A stretch of 64,000 bases of DNA from the NCBI RefSeq assembly GCF_016714285.1, contig NZ_JADJNN010000008.1:124001-188000 (forward strand). The letters are read 5' to 3'. This document shows, one piece after another, positions 59,543-64,000 of this stretch. The translations under genes and the position numbers were made by a program. This stretch comes from Nannocystis sp. GTDB lineage: Bacteria; Myxococcota_A; Polyangia; Nannocystales; Nannocystaceae. The number at the start of each line of letters is the position of its first letter. The first letter of the stretch is position 1. The notes under the pieces were generated by a model. It did not search any database. It was not told the DNA's origin and saw only the letters and a program-made list of their open reading frames with translations.

Positions 59543-60082
59543 TCAAGGGACAGCCTGGTAGGTGGCGACCAGGACGATGAAGCCGAGCAGCAGCGGGAGG
59601 TAGATGGCGAGGTAGATCCGGCCGAATCTCTTGCGGTCCCCGCGGAGCTTGTCGGCGGTCCGACGCACCAGATCGTCGGCGTCGATCGTGGCGACCAGGC
59701 GCCCGCGCTCGGGCTCAGCGATGCCGAGGTCCTGAAGCAGCGGCGCGAGCAGCTGCTCACGCATGCGATCGAGGGCGGCGATGCTGGCCCGGCGCAGCGG
59801 TCCGTCGGCGCCGTGCAGGTTGCGGACCAGCAGCGGCGGGTCGTAGTAGTTGAAGGCGACCAGGCTCGAGAGGCCGGTGGCGATCGCGGCGAGGTTGACG
59901 GTGATGTAGAAGGGGGCGTCCTTGCCCTCGATGATGAGGATCTCGAGGTACCAGGCGGCGAAGGCCAGCCCGCCCAGGCGTGCGCCCAGGATCCACGCTC
60001 GCCGACGCCGCAGCTCGCGGCGCTGGGCGGCGATCAGGGCGCTGACTTCGGGCTCCGGGATCGTGGATGGCGCTTCGGACAT
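59543..60082 (-). CDS. membrane protein with two helix pairs
   Basis: 179 residues from the ATG at 60082, whose first codons are part of a GGACA-type element copy (ATGTCCGAAGCG). It has two central membrane helices (around LGGLAFAAWYLEILII and ITVNLAAIATGLSSLVAF), a charged cytoplasmic stretch (RRASIAALDRMREQLLAPLL) and a C-terminal helix (IYLAIYLPLLLGFIVLVATY). No family is recognised. Three 14-bp units lie just upstream, between its start and the glucokinase end. Confidence 0.65.
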   Translation of the reverse strand: MSEAPSTIPEPEVSALIAAQRRELRRRRAWILGARLGGLAFAAWYLEILIIEGKDAPFYITVNLAAIATGLSSLVAFNYYDPPLLVRNLHGADGPLRRASIAALDRMREQLLAPLLQDLGIAEPERGRLVATIDADDLVRRTADKLRGDRKRFGRIYLAIYLPLLLGFIVLVATYQAVP

Positions 60083-60124
60083 GGTGGAAAGGACAGGGTG
60101 GAAAGGACAGGGTGGAAAGGACAG
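60083..60124. repeat. three 14-bp tandem units before a start codon
   Basis: ggtggaaaggacag is repeated exactly at 60083-60096, 60097-60110 and 60111-60124. The period is not a multiple of three, fitting its non-coding position between two leftward genes. Confidence 0.93.
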
Positions 60125-60132
60125 GCCGGCGA

Positions 60133-61110
60133 TCACGTGATCAGGCCGGCGGCCGCGAGCGCGGCGCCCCGTAGGCCGACCTCGGGGTCGAGCACGAGGG
60201 CGACGGGGATCCGGCGCAGCAGGCCCGACATGCGGCCCTTGGCGAGGAAGCCGGCGAGGAAGCCGGCGCGCAGGCGCGGGCGCAGGCGCAGGCTGACACC
60301 GCCGGCGAGGTAGAGGCCGCCGCCCGGCAAGGTCTTGAGCGCGAGGTTGCCGGCCTCGGCGCCGTAGAGGCCGGCGAAGAGGTCGACGGCGCGGACACAG
60401 GCCGGGTCGTCGCCGCCGACGCCGAGCGTGCCGATGACGGCGGCGGGGTCGCCCTGGGCCATGTGCTCGCGCGTCGCGGGCAGCTCGGGGGCGTGGCCGC
60501 GGGCGACCAGAAATTCGTAGAGGGCGACCAGACCGGGGCCGGACAGGACGCGCTCGTAAGAAACGTGGGCGTGGCGGGCGAGGAGGTGGCGCAGGAGGTC
60601 GATCTCGAGGTCGTCGCGCGGGGCGAGGTCGGCGTGGCCGCCCTCGCCGCTGATGATGCGGGCGCCGCCCGGGCCGGGGACGAGGATCGCCTCGCCGAGG
60701 CCAGTGCCAGCGCCGAGGACGGCGACGACGCCGTGGGGGTCGCGCTCGCCGGGCTGGAACCAGTCGAGCTGATCGTCGGCGAGCGTGCCGACGCCGAGAG
60801 CGACGCCGTGAAAGTCGTTGATGAGGGCGACAGGCAGGCCGAGCGCGCGCGAGAGGTCGTCGGCGTCGAGCTGCCACCCGAGGTTGGTGAGCTCGCAACG
60901 CGTGGCGAGCACCGGGCCGGCGACCGCGAACACGGCGGCGCGCACCGACTCACGCCCGGCGCTGAGAAAGTCACGCACGATCGGCAGGAGGCCGGGACCC
61001 TGGCTCGGGTAGCGGGCGGCGCGGAGCATGGTCGGCGGTTGGCCGCGCTGCTGCGCGTAGATCGCGAGCGATGTCTTGGTGCCGCCGATGTCCCCGGCCA
61101 AAACCTGCAT
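60133..61110 (-). CDS. glk: glucokinase
   Basis: 325 residues from the ATG at 61110. The phosphate loop LAGDIGGTKTS is at the N-terminus, followed by AVAGPVLATRCELTNLGW for the sugar/adenosine region, INDFHGVALGV with the catalytic Asp, VLGAGTGLGEAILV and GEGGHADLAPRDD for the ATP-side and glucose contacts. This is the bacterial Glk type rather than a ROK kinase, since the Cys-rich zinc motif of ROK is absent. It phosphorylates glucose with ATP at entry to glycolysis. It is leftward and separated from the ferrochelatase gene by about 120 bp. Confidence 0.93.
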   Translation of the reverse strand: MQVLAGDIGGTKTSLAIYAQQRGQPPTMLRAARYPSQGPGLLPIVRDFLSAGRESVRAAVFAVAGPVLATRCELTNLGWQLDADDLSRALGLPVALINDFHGVALGVGTLADDQLDWFQPGERDPHGVVAVLGAGTGLGEAILVPGPGGARIISGEGGHADLAPRDDLEIDLLRHLLARHAHVSYERVLSGPGLVALYEFLVARGHAPELPATREHMAQGDPAAVIGTLGVGGDDPACVRAVDLFAGLYGAEAGNLALKTLPGGGLYLAGGVSLRLRPRLRAGFLAGFLAKGRMSGLLRRIPVALVLDPEVGLRGAALAAAGLIT

Positions 61111-61230
61111 GCGGGTGCTTACATCGATCTCGGGCGAGGGGGCAAGGCATCGCCGGTGCGGAGGCCCGATCGCCACACTGGCGCCGCAGGTTGTTCGCGG
61201 ATACCTCTTCGCGTGACCGAGAGTTGTGTG

Positions 61231-62316
61231 TCAGGCGAGCCCGGGGCCCGCGACTGGCAGCATGCGGCGCCCGTGCGGCGCCGTCTCGCGGATCAGGGCC
61301 GCCGCGCTGCGGACCCACGCGGGGTGCGCGTTGAGGCTCGGCACCAGGCGCAGCGCCTCGCCGCCGGCCGCCTTGAAGTCGGCCTCGGCGCGGATGCCGA
61401 TCTCCTCGAGGGTCTCCAGGCAGTCGGCCACGAAGGCCGGGCAAAACACGGCCACGCGCTTGACCCCGCGGCGCGCCAGCTCGGGCAGCACGATGTCCGT
61501 GTAGGGACGGATCCACACCGCGCGGCCGAGCCGCGACTGGAAGCTCAGCGAGGTGCTCGCTGGATCGAGGCCGAGGCGGGCCGTGAGCGCCGCCGCGGTC
61601 GCGTGGCACTGCGCGCGGTAGCAGTGGCGGTTGGCGGCGACGATCTGCGCGCAGCAGTCGTCGCGGCGCAGGCAGTGCTGGCCCGACACGTCGCTCTTGT
61701 GCATGTGCCGCTCGGGCAGGCCGTGGAAGCTGTAGAGCACGTGATCGGGGCGCAGCTCCGCGAGCACCGGGGCGCCGACCTCGGCGAAGGCGTTGATGAA
61801 GCCGGGGTCGTCGTAGAAGGGCGGCACGACGCTGAGGTAGGGCGTGTTCCACAGCCCGGCGGCCTCGCGATACACCGCCTCCACCGTCGAGCCGGTCGAG
61901 CTCGCGGCGTACTGCGGATACAGCGGAAACACGACGATGCGATCGCAGCCGCGGTCACGCAGCGCGGTGAGGCCGGCGCGGATCGACGGGTTGCCGTAGC
62001 GCATCGCCAGCTCGACCTGCAGGTCCGGCAGCGCGGCGCGGACCTGCTCGCACAGCGCCCGGCTGTGCGAGAGCAGCGGCGAACCATCGGGGCCCCAGAT
62101 CTTGCGGTAGGCCTCGGCCGAGCGCGCCGGGCGTCTGGGCAGGATGATGAGGTTCAGCAGCAGCCAGCGGCCGATCGCCGAGATGTCGAGCACGCGTGGG
62201 TCCGACAGGAACTCACGCAGGTAGCGGCGCACCTCCGGCGCCTGCGGGGCGTCGGGGGTGCCGAGGTTGACGAGGAGGACGCCGACAGTCGAGCTGGGCA
62301 TGGCGAGGCGCGCCAT
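61231..62316 (-). CDS. hemH: ferrochelatase, probable iron-sulfur type
   Basis: 361 residues from the ATG at 62316 (62301 is also possible). Landmarks are VGVLLVNLGTPDAP at the start, GSPLLSHSRAL, MRYGNPSI, FPLYPQYAASSTGS, YSFHGLPERHM with the catalytic His, and FQSRLGRAVWIRPYTD. The enzyme inserts Fe2+ into protoporphyrin IX. The internal segment HCLRRDDCCAQIVAANRHC and a further Cys four residues on supply five cysteines close together; internal cysteines of this kind hold a [2Fe-2S] cluster in Myxococcus ferrochelatase. That the cluster is present here is inferred. Leftward and divergent from the Sfp-type gene. Confidence 0.94.
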   Translation of the reverse strand: MARLAMPSSTVGVLLVNLGTPDAPQAPEVRRYLREFLSDPRVLDISAIGRWLLLNLIILPRRPARSAEAYRKIWGPDGSPLLSHSRALCEQVRAALPDLQVELAMRYGNPSIRAGLTALRDRGCDRIVVFPLYPQYAASSTGSTVEAVYREAAGLWNTPYLSVVPPFYDDPGFINAFAEVGAPVLAELRPDHVLYSFHGLPERHMHKSDVSGQHCLRRDDCCAQIVAANRHCYRAQCHATAAALTARLGLDPASTSLSFQSRLGRAVWIRPYTDIVLPELARRGVKRVAVFCPAFVADCLETLEEIGIRAEADFKAAGGEALRLVPSLNAHPAWVRSAAALIRETAPHGRRMLPVAGPGLA

Positions 62317-62393
62317 GGTGGACCTGCGCGGCCGGCCCTGCAACCATCGCGCGCGGCTTGACCGCGGCCCGCGCGGCCTGCCACCGTGCGCGC

Positions 62394-63131
62394 GTGGCGG
62401 ACCTGATCCCGCTCGCCCCTGGCGACGTGCACGTGTGGCTGACGACCCCGGAGTCGATCACCGACCCGGCGCTGCTCGCAAGCTACGCCGGGTGGATGAA
62501 CGCCGACGAGACGGCCCGTCACGCCCGCTTCCTGTTCGACCGGCACCGCCACCAGTTCCTGGTCGCCCGCGCCCTCGTGCGCAGCACCCTGTCCCGCTAC
62601 GCCGCCGTCGAGCGCCCCGACTGGCGCTTCGTCAAGAACCAGTGGGGCCGCCCGGACATCGACCCGGAGCACGGCCTCGGCGACCTGCGCTTCAACCTCT
62701 CGCACACCGACGGCCTGGTCGCGGTGGCGGTCGCCCGCGGCCCCGAGCTCGGCGTCGACGTCGAGGACACCTGGCGTCGCTCGCACACCGACCAGATCGC
62801 CGAGCACTTCTTCGCCCCGGCCGAGGTCCAGGCCCTGCGCGCGCTGCCTGCAGATCGCCAGCACGGCCGCTTCTTCGAGCTGTGGACGCTCAAGGAGGCG
62901 TACATCAAGGCCCGCGGCATGGGCCTGGCGATCTCGCTGCACGCCTTCGCCTACGCGCTCGACGACGCCGCGATCGGCCTGACGATCGACCCCAGCCTCG
63001 GCGACGACGCGAGCGGCTGGCAGCTGTTCCTGCACGCGCCGACGGAGCGCCACAAGCTCGCGCTCGCGGTGCGCGACCCCGGTGGTACGCCGGCGCAGCT
63101 GCAGATGCGCTGGGTCGTGCCCGGGCCCTGA
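62394..63131 (+). CDS. 4'-phosphopantetheinyl transferase, Sfp type
   Basis: 245 residues from the GTG at 62394. It shows FLVARALVRSTLSRYA, FVKNQWGRPDI, LRFNLSHTDGLVAVAVA, then the magnesium motif GVDVED and ELWTLKEAYIKARGMGLAI. These are the two signatures of the Sfp/AcpT family. Such enzymes activate carrier proteins of polyketide and peptide synthetases and fatty-acid ACPs by attaching phosphopantetheine from CoA. A broad-specificity Sfp fits a secondary-metabolite-rich myxobacterium, but no synthase lies in the window. The stop is followed directly by a 46-bp tandem array. Confidence 0.92.
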   Translation: MADLIPLAPGDVHVWLTTPESITDPALLASYAGWMNADETARHARFLFDRHRHQFLVARALVRSTLSRYAAVERPDWRFVKNQWGRPDIDPEHGLGDLRFNLSHTDGLVAVAVARGPELGVDVEDTWRRSHTDQIAEHFFAPAEVQALRALPADRQHGRFFELWTLKEAYIKARGMGLAISLHAFAYALDDAAIGLTIDPSLGDDASGWQLFLHAPTERHKLALAVRDPGGTPAQLQMRWVVPGP

Positions 63132-63277
63132 GCGACTCGCCGGCCAGCGCCGCGGCGATCGCCGCGACCAGAGCGGAGCGACTCGCCGGCCAGCGCCGCG
63201 GCGATCGCCGCGACGAGAGCGGAGCGACTCGCCGGCCAGCGCCGCGGCGATCGCTGTGGCCAGGCGCCGGGCCTGAG
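63130..63277. repeat. 46-bp tandem array copied from the glgB 3' end
   Basis: Units beginning gagcgactcgccggccagcg start at 63130, 63176 and 63222. The unit matches, with a few differences, the 3' end of the glgB-like gene (63278-63316: ctactcgccggccagc then gcgatcgccgcggcc), so that gene end looks like the source. Confidence 0.9.
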
Positions 63278-64000
63278 CTACTCGCCGGCCAGCTCCGAGG
63301 CGATCGCCGCGGCCACGCGGGCGACCCGCGCGGCGGCCTCGGCGGCCTCACGTGCCGCTTCAGCCGTTGCCTCCGCGGCCTCGGCCTCGCGCGCCAGATC
63401 TTCGGCCGCGGCCGCCGTCTCGCGGGCGATTCGCTCGGCCCGGTGGCGCTCGGCCGCGACGCGCAGCTCGCCCGCCTCCGGCCCGCGCAGCAGCAGGCAA
63501 GTCAGCGGGGGCAGGGTGATGCGCAGCGAGAAGGGCCGATCGTGGGCTGGCTCGGGCTCGGCCTCGAAGCTGTCTGCCAGCGACACGATCGCCGTCTGTT
63601 CATCGCCGCTGTAGGCCGCCGCGTCGCTGCGATCGATCAGGGTCCAGCGCCCCTCGGCGGGCACGCCGATGCGCTGCTCCGTCCACGTCACCGGGGTGAA
63701 GTTCAGGGCCACGAGCATCACCGGTCCGCGGCTCGGCAGGCGCATGTACACCGCCAGGCTGCGCTGGCGATCGTCGACCACCATCCACTCGAAGCCCGCG
63801 GGATCGTGGTCGAGCTCGTGCAGCGCCGGGTCGGCGCGGTAGAGCTGGGCCACGCGACGCAGCCAGCGCAGCGCGCCCGCGTGCGCCGGCGATCGGAGCA
63901 GCTCCCAGTCGAGCTCGCGCTCGTGGCTCCACTCGCGCACCTGGCCGAACTCGCCGCCCATGAACAGCAGCTTGCGGCCCGGCGTGCTGAACATGTACCC
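63278..64000 (-). CDS. glgB: 1,4-alpha-glucan branching enzyme, C-terminal part (5' end outside window)
   Basis: About 240 residues are seen and the frame is open at the right edge. GYMFSTPGRKLLFMGGEFGQ followed by REWSHERELDWELL is characteristic of GlgB at the end of the catalytic barrel. The all-beta C-terminal domain follows (FEWMVVDDRQRSLAVYMR, VALNFTPV, WTLIDRSDAAAYSG, LRITLPPLTCLLL). The enzyme makes the alpha-1,6 branches of glycogen. Beyond the usual end there is an extra tail of about 70 residues made mostly of Ala, Glu and Arg, likely a helical or coiled-coil extension. The stop lies at the edge of the tandem array. Confidence 0.9.
   Translation of the reverse strand, partial: GYMFSTPGRKLLFMGGEFGQVREWSHERELDWELLRSPAHAGALRWLRRVAQLYRADPALHELDHDPAGFEWMVVDDRQRSLAVYMRLPSRGPVMLVALNFTPVTWTEQRIGVPAEGRWTLIDRSDAAAYSGDEQTAIVSLADSFEAEPEPAHDRPFSLRITLPPLTCLLLRGPEAGELRVAAERHRAERIARETAAAAEDLAREAEAAEATAEAAREAAEAAARVARVAAAIASELAGE

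Overview
The window is a very GC-rich bacterial chromosome segment with about 47 protein genes and no tRNA, rRNA, CRISPR array or recognisable insertion sequence. It looks like a myxobacterium, most like the Nannocystis/Plesiocystis group. This is inferred from the GC-rich codon usage, many GTG starts, lipoproteins with long Ser/Thr/Gly-rich linkers after the lipobox, an HprK-RapZ-EIIA-HPr-EI regulatory cluster next to rpoN, and a ferrochelatase with extra cysteines. No marker gene fixes the species.

Layout. 1-5.8 kb: a vWA-domain membrane protein (cut by the left edge), a DUF4159-type protein with an apparent frameshift, a small membrane protein, a CAP-domain lipoprotein, repeats, a strong terminator and kptA. 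5.7-10.2 kb (minus strand): OmpA-type lipoprotein, fabH, a c-heme-motif lipoprotein and a possible lysozyme-fold protein. 10.8-17.8 kb (minus): a vitamin B12 uptake operon under a cobalamin riboswitch, in the order btuB-like receptor, two paralogous beta-propeller lipoproteins, btuF-like, btuC-like; no ATPase gene is present. 18-24.6 kb (plus): metzincin lipoprotein, TerB-like protein, rpoZ with an acidic tail, small lipoprotein, accC, pyrG. 24.7-31.6 kb (plus): rpoN, hpf, hprK, rapZ, EIIA(Man), HPr, EI, tightly packed and partly overlapping. 31.7-39.5 kb (plus): alpha/beta hydrolase, two tandem ~1000-residue outer-membrane proteins (zinc-peptidase domain + TolB-like propeller + barrel), CBS protein. 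39.5-51 kb: vWA lipoprotein, SnoaL-like protein, RND/MMPL transporter, YqiA-like hydrolase, CLC channel fused to CBS and TrkA-C domains, methyltransferase, membrane protein, polA. 51-64 kb: Cys-rich lipoprotein, UbiB/ABC1 kinase divergent from a TetR regulator with a perfect palindromic operator, membrane protein, CCA-adding enzyme, a DUF507 / ETF-like / ATP-grasp CoA-ligase-like trio, Nudix hydrolase, membrane protein, glucokinase, ferrochelatase, Sfp-type phosphopantetheinyl transferase and the 3' end of glgB.

Two things stand out. First, a short degenerate inverted-repeat element with core CTGTCC-(spacer)-GGACAG is scattered over the window, singly or in small tandem groups, between genes and inside genes. 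In genes it stays in frame and is translated as VPKTSPA, LSQAP, TCPSGQ or similar. I saw no copies in the housekeeping block from about 17.4 to 31.6 kb. Second, the riboswitch-controlled B12 operon carries two propeller lipoproteins next to the receptor, an arrangement that resembles in outline the BtuG propellers of Bacteroidetes. A further pattern is that short copies of gene ends (CAP gene 5' end; btuF, cca and glgB 3' ends) lie in the neighbouring intergenic DNA.

All calls come from reading the sequence; no database search was run. Starts are often uncertain because GTG and TTG are common and Shine-Dalgarno sequences are weak.
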